A stretch of 64,000 nucleotides of DNA from assembly GCF_001426945.1 (NCBI RefSeq), contig NZ_LMFS01000003.1, positions 675,115 through 739,114 of the forward strand, in the 5' to 3' direction. The first letter of the stretch is position 1, and every line of letters begins with the position of its first letter. Below the pieces are notes generated by a model. It worked only from the letters and a program-made list of their open reading frames with translations, ran no database searches and was not told the DNA's origin. Of this stretch, positions 1 through 9,057 are shown one piece after another. A program made the position numbers and the translations under genes. Source of the DNA: Pseudolabrys sp. Root1462 (GTDB lineage Bacteria; Pseudomonadota; Alphaproteobacteria; Rhizobiales; Xanthobacteraceae).

Positions 1-1262
1 ACGACAGTCTGTCCGATGACAACGACGAGGGCGGCGGCGCTGTCATCATCGTCGGTGATTTCGCGGCCTTCGGCAACGCGCCAGTTGGTCATCGGCGGGT
101 AGTTGGCGCTGACGCCCTGGATCGACGTCGCCCAGTTCTGGTTGCCGGACTGAACCTGGCCGGACTGGCGGATGATGTAGCTCACCTCGCTCACCGCTGT
201 CGCCTCGCGCTTTATCGAGTGCGCATCTGCGGTGGTCAGCGTGGAGGCGCTGCCGAAGCCGCCGCGCATGCCACCGGCGGTGCGGGCGCCCGGCAACACG
301 ACGACGAGGTTGGTGCCCAGGCTCTCGATCTGCTTGCGGACGGCCTCGTTGGCGCCCTGGCCGACGGCGACCATGGCGATCAACGCCGCAACTCCGATGA
401 ACACACCGAGCATCGTGAGCGCGGAGCGCATCATGTTGCGGTGAATCGCCTGAAGCGCGGCGGCGACAATCATGCGCGCAAAGGCCCAGGCCGCGGTAGG
501 ATGCTGTACGGCGACCGCGCGCGCCGGGACCGCCTTCGACGCGGGGCGCGTGTCGCCGGGTTTAGGGTTGCGTACATCGGACAGGATGCTGCCGTCACGC
601 ATGGTGATGACGCGGTCGGCATAGGCGGCGATATCGGCCTCATGGGTGACGACGATGATGGTGACGCCCTGCTTGCGGTTGAGGGTCGTCAGCGTCTCCA
701 TGATCTCGTGCGAGGTGCGGGTGTCGAGGTTGCCGGTCGGCTCGTCGGCCAGTAGAAGGCCCGGCTCGTTGATCAGGGCGCGGGCGATGGCAACGCGCTG
801 CTGCTGGCCGCCGGAGAGTTGCCCCGGCGTGTTGCGCTCCCGCTCGGCAAGACCAAGCAGCGACAGCATGGCCCGCGCTCGCGTGTTGCGGGGCGCAAGC
901 CCGGCGGGTCCGGCCGCGGCGTAGAATAAGGGCAGTGCCACATTCTCAAGCGCGCTGGTGCGGGCGAGCAGGTTGAAGCTCTGGAACACGAAGCCCAGCC
1001 TCTCGCCGCGAAGCCGCGCGCGTTCCGGTTCGCTCAGGGTAGCGACATCCAGATCTTCAAAGAAATAATGGCCGCTGGTCGGCCGGTCGAGGCAGCCGAT
1101 GACATTCATCAGCGTCGATTTGCCGGAGCCCGAGGCGCCCATGATGGCGACGAATTCACCGGCATCGATCTCGAGGCTGACGTCGCGCAGGGCGTGGACA
1201 TCGACATCGCCCACCCGATAGGTGCGCGAGACGTGGTCGAGGCGGATGATCGGCGCGGCCAC
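1..1262 (-). CDS. macB: MacB-type ABC transporter, ATP-binding/permease fusion (partial, 3' end cut by window edge)
   Basis: Inner-membrane half of a tripartite exporter for macrolides, peptides or lipids. Read from a GTG at 1262, the protein begins [19 protein letters not shown] and carries a complete nucleotide-binding domain: Walker [10 protein letters not shown], signature LSGGQQQR and Walker [13 protein letters not shown], then an H-loop VTHE. Around residue 250 a first membrane segment begins ([23 protein letters not shown]), then the start of the MacB periplasmic domain (TNLVVVLPG), where the window ends. GGAGGGG lies just upstream of the GTG. The start is 13 bases after the stop of the MacA-like gene, so the two form an operon. 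The substrate cannot be read from the sequence. Confidence 0.88.
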   Translation of the reverse strand, partial: MAAPIIRLDHVSRTYRVGDVDVHALRDVSLEIDAGEFVAIMGASGSGKSTLMNVIGCLDRPTSGHYFFEDLDVATLSEPERARLRGERLGFVFQSFNLLARTSALENVALPLFYAAAGPAGLAPRNTRARAMLSLLGLAERERNTPGQLSGGQQQRVAIARALINEPGLLLADEPTGNLDTRTSHEIMETLTTLNRKQGVTIIVVTHEADIAAYADRVITMRDGSILSDVRNPKPGDTRPASKAVPARAVAVQHPTAAWAFARMIVAAALQAIHRNMMRSALTMLGVFIGVAALIAMVAVGQGANEAVRKQIESLGTNLVVVLPGARTAGGMRGGFGSASTLTTADAHSIKREATAVSEVSYIIRQSGQVQSGNQNWATSIQGVSANYPPMTNWRVAEGREITDDDDSAAALVVVIGQTV

Positions 1263-1275
1263 CGGCCCCTCCGTC

Positions 1276-2553
1276 TCAGAGGCGCGGTCGCGGCGTTGCC
1301 GCTTTGGCGGCGCCGCGTTGCTCGGAGACGATGACGCGGTCGCCGGGCTTGAGGTCGCCAGCCACGATCTCGGTGAAGCTGTCGTCATCTAGCCCGGGGG
1401 TCACCGGCAGCGCGATCGGCGCGCCGTCGCGCAACACATAGACCTGCGCGGGTGCATCGTTGTTGCGGATACGTCTGGCGCCGCCGGCGGGTGCGCCGGC
1501 CGACGGCGGCGAATAGCGCAATGCCTGGCTCGGCACGCGCAGCACATCGCTGCGCTGGTCGACGATCAGGCGCGTCGCCGCGGTCATGCCGGGCTTCAAC
1601 GCCAGGTCCTTGTTGTCGATGCTGACGACGACGTCATATGTCACGACATTCTGCACCGTCTGCGGCGATTGACGCACCTGCGAGACGGCGCCAAGGAAGC
1701 TGCGTTTCGGAAACGCGTCGACGGTGAAGGCGGCGCGATTGCCCTCCTTGATGCCGCCGATGTCGCTTTCGCTGACATTGGTATCCACCTGCATTTGCGT
1801 CAGGTCGGTGGCGATCAAGAACAAAGTCGGCGTCTGGAAGCTGGCGGCCACCGTCTGCCCCATGGTGACGTTGCGCGACACCACCGTGCCGTTCACCGGC
1901 GAAACGATGTTGGTGTAGCTGAGGTTCACTTCCGCCGCGGCGAGCTGCGCCTCGCGCTGCTGGATGGTGGCCTGGTCGACGCCGATCTGTGCGGTGGCCT
2001 GGTCGAGTGCGTTCCTAGCGTTGTCGAGCGCATCGCGCGATACGGCATTGGTCTGCGCCAGCCGGGCGTTGCGCTCGTAATTGAGCTGCGCGTAAGCGAG
2101 GTTTGCCTTGTCCTTTTCGAGCTGAGCTCGGGCGACTGCGAGGTTGGCCCGGTTCTGGTCCACCACGGTCTGGTACGGCGCCGGATCGATCTCGGCGCAG
2201 ACCTGGCCGACCTTGACCTCGGTGTTGTAGTCGCAGTGGATCTCCTTGATCACGCCGGAAACGTAGCTGCCGACAATGATCGTCAGCACCGGATTGACGG
2301 TGCCGGTCGCGGTCACGGCGCGAGTGACGTCGCCACGGGTGACGGGAGCCGTACTGTATTGAACGGTGCTCTCCGTGCCCGCATAGCGCCACACGGCGAA
2401 GGCGGCAGCCGTCACGACGACGGCGGCGAGAGCGGCGGCGATCCAGAACCGCTGCGGTCGGGATGGCGGGGTTGGTACCTGCGGTTTGGGCACCAGGACG
2501 ACCGGAGCCGCGGTCTCGGCGCGCGTTGCATTTGCGACAGCAGGTTGGTTCAT
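1276..2553 (-). CDS. macA: MacA/HlyD-type periplasmic adaptor of an efflux pump
   Basis: Membrane-fusion protein linking the MacB inner-membrane transporter to an outer-membrane channel. Using the ATG at 2553 (MNQPAVANAT) the protein is 425 residues. A proline-rich cytoplasmic stretch is followed by one membrane segment at about residues 36-55. Next comes the barrel-sandwich half (VNPVLTIIVGSYVSGVIKEIHCDYN), a long alpha-helical hairpin with many Ala, Gln and Asn residues, the second half (SPVNGTVVSRNVTMGQTV) and beta-barrel domains. Another in-frame ATG at 2622 would add 23 residues, but the later one fits the family better. It is directly upstream of macB and co-transcribed with it. Confidence 0.88.
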   Translation of the reverse strand: MNQPAVANATRAETAAPVVLVPKPQVPTPPSRPQRFWIAAALAAVVVTAAAFAVWRYAGTESTVQYSTAPVTRGDVTRAVTATGTVNPVLTIIVGSYVSGVIKEIHCDYNTEVKVGQVCAEIDPAPYQTVVDQNRANLAVARAQLEKDKANLAYAQLNYERNARLAQTNAVSRDALDNARNALDQATAQIGVDQATIQQREAQLAAAEVNLSYTNIVSPVNGTVVSRNVTMGQTVAASFQTPTLFLIATDLTQMQVDTNVSESDIGGIKEGNRAAFTVDAFPKRSFLGAVSQVRQSPQTVQNVVTYDVVVSIDNKDLALKPGMTAATRLIVDQRSDVLRVPSQALRYSPPSAGAPAGGARRIRNNDAPAQVYVLRDGAPIALPVTPGLDDDSFTEIVAGDLKPGDRVIVSEQRGAAKAATPRPRL

Positions 2554-2657
2554 CGGCTGGCCCTTCGCACCCCCGAAATACAGGTAGCGCAGAGCCGGGC
2601 CCCGGCCTTTGATACCGGTCAATCGGTGGCGAAATGAAAAGGGCGGCGCCGGCCGGT

Positions 2658-3236
2658 TTACGGCTCCAGTTCCGTATCCCAGTAGAGATAGTCGAGCCAG
2701 CTATCGTGCAGATAATTCGGCGGAAACAGCCGGCCGTTGCGGTGCAGGTGGTGGACCGTCGGCTGGAACGGCATCTGCGCCGGATGCATGTGGGCTTCGT
2801 TCATGGTGAGCGAGCCCTTGCGCAGATTGCAGGGCGAGCAGGCCGTGATGACGTTGTCCCAGGAGGTAATGCCGCCACGCGAGCGGGGAACGACATGATC
2901 GAAAGTCAGGTCATCGCGGCTGCCGCAATATTGGCAGGAGAACCGGTCGCGCAAAAAAACGTTGAAGCGGGTAAAGGCAGGGTGAGTTGAAGGCTTTACA
3001 TAAGTCTTGAGCGAAACGACGCTCGGCAATCTCATCTCGAAGCTGGGACTTCGCACCGCCTGGTCGTAGTTGGCGACGATACTGACCCGTTCGAGGAACA
3101 CCGCCTTGATCGTGTCCTGCCAGGACCACAAGGACAGCGGATAGTAGCTCAACGGTCTGAAATCGGCGTTGAGTACAAGGGCCGGAAAACCGGCTGGCGA
3201 AACATGCACGTTCAAGCGCTGCTCCTCGACCTCCAA
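2658..3236 (-). CDS. HNH endonuclease family protein
   Basis: A 192-residue protein with a C-terminal HNH nuclease fold. Cys101-Gln-Tyr-Cys104 and Cys133-Ser-Pro-Cys136 look like a zinc site, and Asp113-His114 in TFDHVVPRSRGG is the HNH core, followed by the conserved Asn of SWDNV. The N-terminal part (VLNADFRPLSYYPLSLWSWQDTIKAV) is typical of the stand-alone HNH proteins that are widespread and single-copy in alphaproteobacteria. It has no neighbouring methylase or phage genes, so a restriction or homing role is not supported. The biological role is unknown. Confidence 0.85.
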   Translation of the reverse strand: MEVEEQRLNVHVSPAGFPALVLNADFRPLSYYPLSLWSWQDTIKAVFLERVSIVANYDQAVRSPSFEMRLPSVVSLKTYVKPSTHPAFTRFNVFLRDRFSCQYCGSRDDLTFDHVVPRSRGGITSWDNVITACSPCNLRKGSLTMNEAHMHPAQMPFQPTVHHLHRNGRLFPPNYLHDSWLDYLYWDTELEP

Positions 3237-3344
3237 GGACAGCCGCCGCCACGCGGCCTAGCCTCTACTAATAGAGCAGCGTGACGGGATTGTGAAGAAG
3301 ACGCAAGGGGCGCGCGCGCCCGGCCCACCATCGATAGGCGGTGT

Positions 3345-4013
3345 TTATTTCCGGGCGGTCAGGTGGCGGGCGAGAAATTCGCCGCCGTGGCGGAGACCTT
3401 CCTGGTCGATTCCGTGGCCGATACCGGGCGAAATGTGCCACTGCGTCGGCACTTCCAGCGTGGCCAGCGCCTGCGCCGCATGCATCAGCGCCTGCACCGG
3501 AATGAGCTGGTCCTGGTCGCCATGCACCAGCAGCACAGGAGGCCGGCTCTTGATCTCGGCGGCGAACGCATCCGGATCGCCGTCCTCCGGCAGTACCAGC
3601 ATGCCGGAATAGCCGACGATCGCCGAGGGCGCGACCGGCCGGCGCAGGCCGACGTGCAGCGACATCATGGTGCCCTGGCTGAAGCCGACCAGTGCCAGCG
3701 CCTCCGGCGGCAGTTCGAGCCGCTCCAGTTCGGCGTCGAGGAACCCGTTTAAGGCCGGCGCCGCGGCGTTGACGCCGGTCCAGCGCTCGTTCGGATCGCG
3801 GAAAGTCAGCGGAAACCACTCGCGGCCGACCGGCGCCTGGCCGCAGGGCCGCGGCGCGTGTGGCGAGACGAAGGCGGCATCGGGCAGCAAGCTCTGCCAG
3901 ACGCCGCCGATGTCGATCAGGTCGTTGCCGTCGGCGCCGTAGCCGTGCAGGAACACGACCAGTTGCCTGGTCGTACCGGATTTCGCCTCGAGCCGCGGAC
4001 CGTCAAGTTGCAC
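3345..4013 (-). CDS. alpha/beta-hydrolase, phospholipase/carboxylesterase family
   Basis: A 222-residue cytosolic serine esterase (no signal peptide). The nucleophile elbow is GFSQG with Ser112, the acid is the Asp in LLVHGDQDQLIPV, and the base is the His in SPGIGHGIDQEG. An oxyanion-loop motif FLHGYGADGNDL is at residues 21-32. Length and motifs fit the carboxylesterase/phospholipase family (Pfam Abhydrolase_2), which hydrolyses short acyl esters or thioesters. Its start overlaps the end of the upstream glycosylase gene by 11 bases, so they are translated from one message; no functional link is obvious. Confidence 0.85.
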   Translation of the reverse strand: MQLDGPRLEAKSGTTRQLVVFLHGYGADGNDLIDIGGVWQSLLPDAAFVSPHAPRPCGQAPVGREWFPLTFRDPNERWTGVNAAAPALNGFLDAELERLELPPEALALVGFSQGTMMSLHVGLRRPVAPSAIVGYSGMLVLPEDGDPDAFAAEIKSRPPVLLVHGDQDQLIPVQALMHAAQALATLEVPTQWHISPGIGHGIDQEGLRHGGEFLARHLTARK

Positions 4014-4812
4014 GCTTTACTCCTTTTGCCTTTTTGGCGCGTTTGGCTGTTTCAGTTTTCTTCTTAGCTGAAATCTTCGTCTTCTTGATCTGCGGCCAAT
4101 GCTTTTTTGCGTCGACGGCTTTGGCCGTTCTTTTCTTCGTCTTCTTGATCGGCTTTTTATCAGCGGTCTCCAGGCTGATGCCCTCGCGCCGTTTGACGAC
4201 GTGATAATAGGCCCACATCAGATGCGCTGCGACGCCGCGCCATGGCCGCCACGCTTCGGCGATCTTGGTGAGCGCCTTGGGGTCGGGCCGTTTGCGTAAG
4301 TCCAGCGCGATGCGCGCTGCCTCCTGCACGGCGAGATCGCCGGCGGGAAAAGCGTCGGCATGGCCGAGGCAGAACAACAAGTAAATGTCGGCGGTCCAGG
4401 GTCCGACGCCATGCAGCGCCGTGAGCAGAGCGTGCGCCGCGTCGGCATCCATCTCGCCGACGGCGTTGAGATCGATCGCGCCGGTCGAGACTGCCTTGCC
4501 GATTTCCTTGACCGCCTTGATCTTGGCGTTGGACAGGCCGAGCCGCTTGAGCTTGTCGCTGCGCGCGGCGCGGACCGCATCGTGGTGAAACGGTTCGAAA
4601 GCCTTGAACAGCCGATCGCGGATGGCGGCGGCGCTGGCGGTCGATAGTTGTTGACCACATACGATGGCGCACAGGCCCGGATAACCGCCCTCGCGGCGGC
4701 GCAGCGCGAACGTGCCGGCCTTCTCCGCCGCCGGGACCAGCCGCGGGTCGATACGGAGCAACTCGGCGAGGCCGGCTTCGAGGTCGGACTGGGTGTGGAG
4801 GAAGTGGGTCAT
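4003..4812 (-). CDS. DNA-3-methyladenine glycosylase II (AlkA-like, HhH-GPD superfamily) with lysine-rich C-terminal tail
   Basis: Base-excision repair glycosylase that removes alkylated purines. The helix-hairpin-helix is LHGVGPWTADIYLLF (about residues 133-147) and the catalytic aspartate is Asp159 in FPAGDLAVQEA. The glycosylase fold ends near residue 216. A roughly 50-residue tail of Lys, Thr and Ala follows, resembling histone-H1-like DNA-binding tails. The tail contains a 20-residue duplication (IKKTK repeated) that is also visible as a 17-base direct repeat 60 bases apart. The chosen start is the ATG at 4812 (MTHFLHTQSD); a GTG at 4833 would add seven residues. It overlaps the esterase gene by 11 bases. 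Confidence 0.85.
   Translation of the reverse strand: MTHFLHTQSDLEAGLAELLRIDPRLVPAAEKAGTFALRRREGGYPGLCAIVCGQQLSTASAAAIRDRLFKAFEPFHHDAVRAARSDKLKRLGLSNAKIKAVKEIGKAVSTGAIDLNAVGEMDADAAHALLTALHGVGPWTADIYLLFCLGHADAFPAGDLAVQEAARIALDLRKRPDPKALTKIAEAWRPWRGVAAHLMWAYYHVVKRREGISLETADKKPIKKTKKRTAKAVDAKKHWPQIKKTKISAKKKTETAKRAKKAKGVKRAT
4074..4150. repeat. 17-base direct repeat, period 60, inside the glycosylase tail
   Basis: TCTTCGTCTTCTTGATC occurs at 4074-4090 and again at 4134-4150, exactly 60 bases apart. In the reading frame this duplicates IKKTK and extends the lysine-rich tail by 20 residues. Confidence 0.8.
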
Positions 4813-4850
4813 GTTACTGCCGACATAATACACGGTTCGTCCCTGCGCAA

Positions 4851-4930
4851 AGCCGCGGGACGTACGACGTTGTTTCAGAGCGCCAATGGCGGGGCTCCAG
4901 GAGATTCCCGCTTGCGGGGGAATGAATGGA
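4851..4930. repeat. dispersed palindromic repeat, composite family (copy 1)
   Basis: The stretch TTCGTCCCTGCGCA...TTTCAGAGCGCCAATGGCG...CCAGG ends in the hairpin ATTCCCGC-TTG-CGGGGGAAT (4904-4923). A second copy with the same order of blocks lies near 56069-56185. It fills the divergent gap between the glycosylase and gluQ. Confidence 0.7.
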
Positions 4931-4955
4931 GTGTTTGGTCAGGGTAAGGTCAGAT

Positions 4956-5804
4956 ATGCCACCCGTTTTCCGATTTGCCCCGAGCCCGAATGGCTACCTG
5001 CACCTCGGCCATGCGCTGTCGGCGCTGCTCAATGCCGCAGCCGCGCGCGCCGCCGGCGGGCGATTGCTGCTGCGCATCGAGGATATCGACCTCGCGCGCT
5101 GCCGGCCGGGGTTCGAGGCGGCGATCTACGAGGATCTCGCCTGGCTCGGCATCGGCTGGGAACAGCCGGTGCGGCGGCAGTCGGAACACTTCGACGATTA
5201 TCGCGCGGCGCTTGCGCGCCTCGAGGCAATGGGCCTCGTTTATCCGAGCTTCGAAAGCCGTGCAGGGATCGCCGCGCTGGTCGAGGAACGCGAGCGGCAG
5301 GGCCCTTGGCCGCGCGATCCGGACGGAGCGCCGCTCTATCCGGGCACGGCGAGAGACATCGCGCCGGACGAGCGTAGCCGGCGCATCGCGGCTGGCGAGT
5401 CTTACGCGCTGCGGCTCGACATGGCGAAAGCTGTTCGGCGTGCCGGCGCCCTCGCTTGGGATGAGGCGGGGCGCGGCACGGTCGCCGCCGATCCATCGGC
5501 GTGGGGTGATGTCATCCTGGCCCGCAAGGACACGCCGGCGAGTTATCATCTCGCGGTGACGGTGGACGATGCGCTGGGCGTCACCGATGTGGTGCGAGGC
5601 GAGGATTTGTTCCCCTCAACGAGTGTTCACCGCCTGCTGCAGAGCCTGCTCGGACTGCCCGCGCCGCGCTACCGCCACCACCGGCTGATTCTTGGCAGCG
5701 ACGGCCGCAAGCTCTCCAAATCGACCGCGGCCACGGCGCTGCGCCAACTGCGGGCCGAAGGATTAACCCCAGCCGACATTCGCCGGATGGTCGGGCTCGA
5801 TTGA
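4956..5804 (+). CDS. gluQ: glutamyl-Q tRNA(Asp) synthetase
   Basis: Attaches glutamate to the queuosine base of tRNA(Asp). It is a truncated paralogue of the GluRS catalytic domain without an anticodon-binding domain, and its 282 residues fit the family. The class I motif is HLGH at residues 16-19 (FAPSPNGYLHLGHALSALLNA) and the KMSKS-type motif is KLSKS near residue 260. The zinc-binding cysteines of the E. coli enzyme are not present (the region reads VYPSFESRAGI). The start is the ATG at 4956 (MPPVFRFAPSP), eight residues before the nucleotide-binding motif; an upstream ATG at 4926 lies in repeat DNA. Confidence 0.9.
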   Translation: MPPVFRFAPSPNGYLHLGHALSALLNAAAARAAGGRLLLRIEDIDLARCRPGFEAAIYEDLAWLGIGWEQPVRRQSEHFDDYRAALARLEAMGLVYPSFESRAGIAALVEERERQGPWPRDPDGAPLYPGTARDIAPDERSRRIAAGESYALRLDMAKAVRRAGALAWDEAGRGTVAADPSAWGDVILARKDTPASYHLAVTVDDALGVTDVVRGEDLFPSTSVHRLLQSLLGLPAPRYRHHRLILGSDGRKLSKSTAATALRQLRAEGLTPADIRRMVGLD

Positions 5805-5846
5805 GCGGGCCGGCCATGCCATGGTCCGGCCTTGGGGCAAGGGGCT

Positions 5847-7067
5847 ATGGCCAAGCGCAAGCGGGCGGTCAAAACAGCGAAAAAGAAGGCGACCCGGAAA
5901 CTGGTCAAGCGACCGGCGCGAACATCGCCGGCGTTGCCGCCGGTGCGCGCCATCGAGGCCGCGCTCGCCGGCGTCGCCCATGACATCCGCACGCCGTTGA
6001 CCGGCATCGTCGCGCTGGCCGAACTGCTGGCATCCTCCGATCTCGGACCGCGCGAGCGCGAATGGGCGCAGGCCGTGAAGAGCGGTGCCGACCATCTGGC
6101 GCAGCTTGCGACCCTGATCGTCGATGCGGTGCGCGCCGATACCAAGGGACTGGTGCTGCGCGACGAGCCTTTCTCAGCCAGGGCACTGGCCGAAGCCGTC
6201 GGCCACGCGCTCACCGCGCGCGCCGGCAACAAGGCAGTCGCCGTGACGACCGACATCGCGCCCGACGTGCCCGCATTGGTGTCGGGCGATGCGCTGCGGC
6301 TGCGAGCGGCGCTGGAGAATCTTTCCGACAACGCCGTGAAGTTCACCCATGACGGTTCGGTGAAGTTCGAGATGTCGAGCGGGCCCGCGTCCCGCGGGCG
6401 GCTGCGCCTCGTGTTCAGCTTCACCGATACCGGCGTCGGTCTGTCGCCGGCCGAACTGAAGCGGCTCTTCAAGCCGTTTGCGCAGGCCAACGAAGACGTC
6501 GCGCGGCGCTATGGCGGTGCGGGCCTCGGCCTTGTTTTCGTCAGGCGCGTGGCGCGCGCGATGGGCGGCGACCTCACCGTTAGCAGCGCGCCCGGTCATG
6601 GCTCGACCTTTACCTTCACCGCCTTGGTGAAGCCGGTCGTCAGGGCGGCGTCGCGCGGCAAGACGCGGGCATCCGCGCCGACGCGCGCGTTATCGATCCT
6701 GTGCGCCGAAGACAATCCATTCGGCCGCGTGGTGCTGAACACGATCCTCACTGAACTTGGCCATCGCGCCGATTTCGTCGGCAGCGGCGAGGCGGCGGTG
6801 CAGGCGGTCGCGCGCGGCGGTTACGACGCGGTGATCATGGATCTGGTGTTGCCGGACATCGACGGCTGCGAAGCCACGCGCCGCATCCGCGCGCTGCCGG
6901 GGGATGCGGGCCATGTTCCAGTCATCGGCCTGTCCGGCCGCTCCACCGCGCAGGACGAAGCGCGGGCCAGCGAAGCGGGCATGAATTTCTATTTCAGCAA
7001 GCCGGTGAGCCCGAGCAAACTAGCCGAGGCCCTGGCACTTCTTCCTTCTTCCCGCGTGCGGGCATAG
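5847..7067 (+). CDS. soluble hybrid histidine kinase with C-terminal receiver domain
   Basis: A 406-residue two-component protein. A lysine-rich N-terminus (about residues 1-30) is followed by a HisKA domain with His45 in AHDIRTPLTG. The HATPase domain has N-box ENLSDNAVKF, G1 DTGVGLS and G2 GGAGLGLVFVRR. A receiver domain then starts at LSILCAEDNPFGR, with phospho-acceptor Asp332 in VIMDLVLPDIDG and the conserved Lys in YFSKPVSP. There is no membrane segment and no PAS, GAF or HAMP sensor, so the signal must reach it in the cytoplasm. No response-regulator gene is adjacent. The ATG at 5847 follows AAGGGG closely. Confidence 0.88.
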   Translation: MAKRKRAVKTAKKKATRKLVKRPARTSPALPPVRAIEAALAGVAHDIRTPLTGIVALAELLASSDLGPREREWAQAVKSGADHLAQLATLIVDAVRADTKGLVLRDEPFSARALAEAVGHALTARAGNKAVAVTTDIAPDVPALVSGDALRLRAALENLSDNAVKFTHDGSVKFEMSSGPASRGRLRLVFSFTDTGVGLSPAELKRLFKPFAQANEDVARRYGGAGLGLVFVRRVARAMGGDLTVSSAPGHGSTFTFTALVKPVVRAASRGKTRASAPTRALSILCAEDNPFGRVVLNTILTELGHRADFVGSGEAAVQAVARGGYDAVIMDLVLPDIDGCEATRRIRALPGDAGHVPVIGLSGRSTAQDEARASEAGMNFYFSKPVSPSKLAEALALLPSSRVRA

Positions 7068-7077
7068 CGGAAGCTGC

Positions 7078-9057
7078 TTACGCGTTCGTCAGGTTGTTCT
7101 TGCGCTCGACGATGCGCACCAGGTCGCCCATGATGCGGTTGAGCTCGAAGTCCTTCGGCGTATAGACCGCCGCGACCCCGGCTTTCTCCAGTTGGGCGGC
7201 GTCTTCCGGCGGAATGATGCCGCCGACCACGACCGGAATGTCTAGGCCTTCCTTTTTCATGCGGCCGACGACGTCCTCGACCAGCGGCATGTGGCTGCCG
7301 GACAGGACAGAAAGACCGATGACATGGGCCTTCTGCGCGCGCGCCGCATCGACGATTTCTTCCGGTGTCAGGCGAATGCCCTCATAGACCACCTGCATGC
7401 CGGCATCGCGCGCCCGCACGGCGATCTGTTCGGCGCCGTTGGAATGGCCGTCGAGTCCGGGTTTGCCGACGAGGAAGGTCATGCGTCGGCCGAGCTGCTT
7501 TGACACCCGATCGACATCGGCGCGGATTTCGTCGAGTCCGGAGACGTCGTTGCGCATGGCATTGCCGACGCCGGTCGGCGCGCGATATTCGCCGAAGGCT
7601 TCGCGCAAGGTCCAGCCCCATTCGCCGGTGGTAACACCGGCCTTGGCGCATTCGATTGACGGCGGCATAATATTGCCGCCTTCCGTTGCGGCGCGCTTGA
7701 GCGCGGCCAGCGTCTCGGCGACCTTCTTGTTGTCACGCTGCGCGCGCCAGGCCTTCAGCCGTTCGATCTGATTGTGCTCGGCTTCCTCGGATACGGTCAT
7801 GATCGAGGCGATGCCGCCCGTCAGTGGCGAGGGCTCGGTCTCGAGGTATTTATTGACGCCGACGACGATCTGGTCACCACGCTCGATGGCTTCCAAACGC
7901 GCGGTGTTGGATTCAACCAACCGCTGTTTCATGTAGCCGGTTTCGACCGCGGCCACGGCGCCGCCCATGTCCTCGATGCGCTTGAGCTCTTCCTTGGCCT
8001 CTGCTTTCAGCGCTTCGACCTTGCGGGTGATCTCGGACGAGCCGTCGAAGATGTCTCCGTATTCCAGGAGGTCGGTTTCATAGGCGAGGATCTGCTGCAT
8101 GCGCAGCGACCACTGCTGGTCCCAAGGCCGCGGCAGGCCGAGAGCCTCGTTCCAGGCCGGCAATTGCACGGCGCGGGCGCGGGCATTCTTCGACAGGGTA
8201 ACCGCGAGCATTTCAATGAGAATGCGGGCGACGTTATTTTCCGGCTGCGGCTCGGTGAGGCCGAGCGAGTTGACCTGGACGCCGTAGCGAAACAGACGCT
8301 GCTTCGGATCGGTGATGCCGTAGCGCTCGCGCGTGATCTCGTCCCACAGCTCGGTGAAGGCGCGCATCTTGCACACTTCGGTGACGAAGCGCAGACCTGC
8401 ATTGACGAAGAACGAAATGCGCCCGACCACTTCGCCGAATTTGGCCTGATCGACTTCGCCCGAAGCCCTGACGGTGTCGAGCACGGCGATGGCGGTGGCG
8501 AGTGCGTAGGCCAATTCCTGCACCGGCGTCGCGCCGGCTTCCTGCAGGTGATAGCTGCAGATGTTCATCGGATTCCACTTCGGCAATTCCGAGGTGGTGA
8601 AGATGGCGACATCCTTGATCAGGCGCAGCGATGGCTTCGGCGGAAATACATAAGTGCCGCGCGACAGGTATTCCTTGATGATGTCGTTCTGGATGGTGCC
8701 GGTGAGCGATGCCCGCGGTGCGCCTTGCTCGTCGGCAACCGCAATGTACAGCGCCATCAGCCACGCCGCGGTGGCGTTGATGGTCATCGAGGTGTTCATT
8801 GAGTCGAGCGGGATCTGATCGAACAGCGCACGCATGTCGCCGACATGGCTGATCGGCACCCCGACCTTGCCGACCTCGCCGCGCGCCAGCACGTGGTCGC
8901 TGTCGTAACCCGTTTGCGTTGGCAGGTCGAAAGCGACCGAGAGGCCGGTCTGGCCTTTGGCCAGGTTCCGCCGATACAGCGCGTTTGAATCCGCAGCCGT
9001 GGAGTGACCGGCGTAAGTGCGGAAAATCCAGGGTTTGTCGCGCTTTGTTTCCGCCAT
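7078..9057 (-). CDS. ecm: ethylmalonyl-CoA mutase (B12-dependent)
   Basis: Converts (2R)-ethylmalonyl-CoA to (2S)-methylsuccinyl-CoA in the ethylmalonyl-CoA pathway. At 659 residues it is shorter than methylmalonyl-CoA mutase large subunits (about 710), and its N-terminus RTYAGHSTAADSNALYRRNLAKGQTG is that of the Ecm/MeaA clade. The TIM-barrel mutase domain fills roughly residues 10-510. The cobalamin domain has the D-x-H-x-x-G motif GLDGHSNGAEQ with Asp536 and His538. Crotonyl-CoA carboxylase/reductase is divergent and methylsuccinyl-CoA dehydrogenase lies 4.6 kb away, which supports this assignment over methylmalonyl-CoA mutase. Confidence 0.93.
   Translation of the reverse strand: MAETKRDKPWIFRTYAGHSTAADSNALYRRNLAKGQTGLSVAFDLPTQTGYDSDHVLARGEVGKVGVPISHVGDMRALFDQIPLDSMNTSMTINATAAWLMALYIAVADEQGAPRASLTGTIQNDIIKEYLSRGTYVFPPKPSLRLIKDVAIFTTSELPKWNPMNICSYHLQEAGATPVQELAYALATAIAVLDTVRASGEVDQAKFGEVVGRISFFVNAGLRFVTEVCKMRAFTELWDEITRERYGITDPKQRLFRYGVQVNSLGLTEPQPENNVARILIEMLAVTLSKNARARAVQLPAWNEALGLPRPWDQQWSLRMQQILAYETDLLEYGDIFDGSSEITRKVEALKAEAKEELKRIEDMGGAVAAVETGYMKQRLVESNTARLEAIERGDQIVVGVNKYLETEPSPLTGGIASIMTVSEEAEHNQIERLKAWRAQRDNKKVAETLAALKRAATEGGNIMPPSIECAKAGVTTGEWGWTLREAFGEYRAPTGVGNAMRNDVSGLDEIRADVDRVSKQLGRRMTFLVGKPGLDGHSNGAEQIAVRARDAGMQVVYEGIRLTPEEIVDAARAQKAHVIGLSVLSGSHMPLVEDVVGRMKKEGLDIPVVVGGIIPPEDAAQLEKAGVAAVYTPKDFELNRIMGDLVRIVERKNNLTNA

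Noticed and set aside
2658-3236. Restriction-modification or homing system suggested by the HNH protein
   Set aside because: No methylase, specificity subunit or intron/intein context; this HNH family is a common single-copy chromosomal gene.
7078-9057. Methylmalonyl-CoA mutase large subunit
   Set aside because: Too short and with the Ecm/MeaA-type N-terminus; it lies beside ccr and near mcd.
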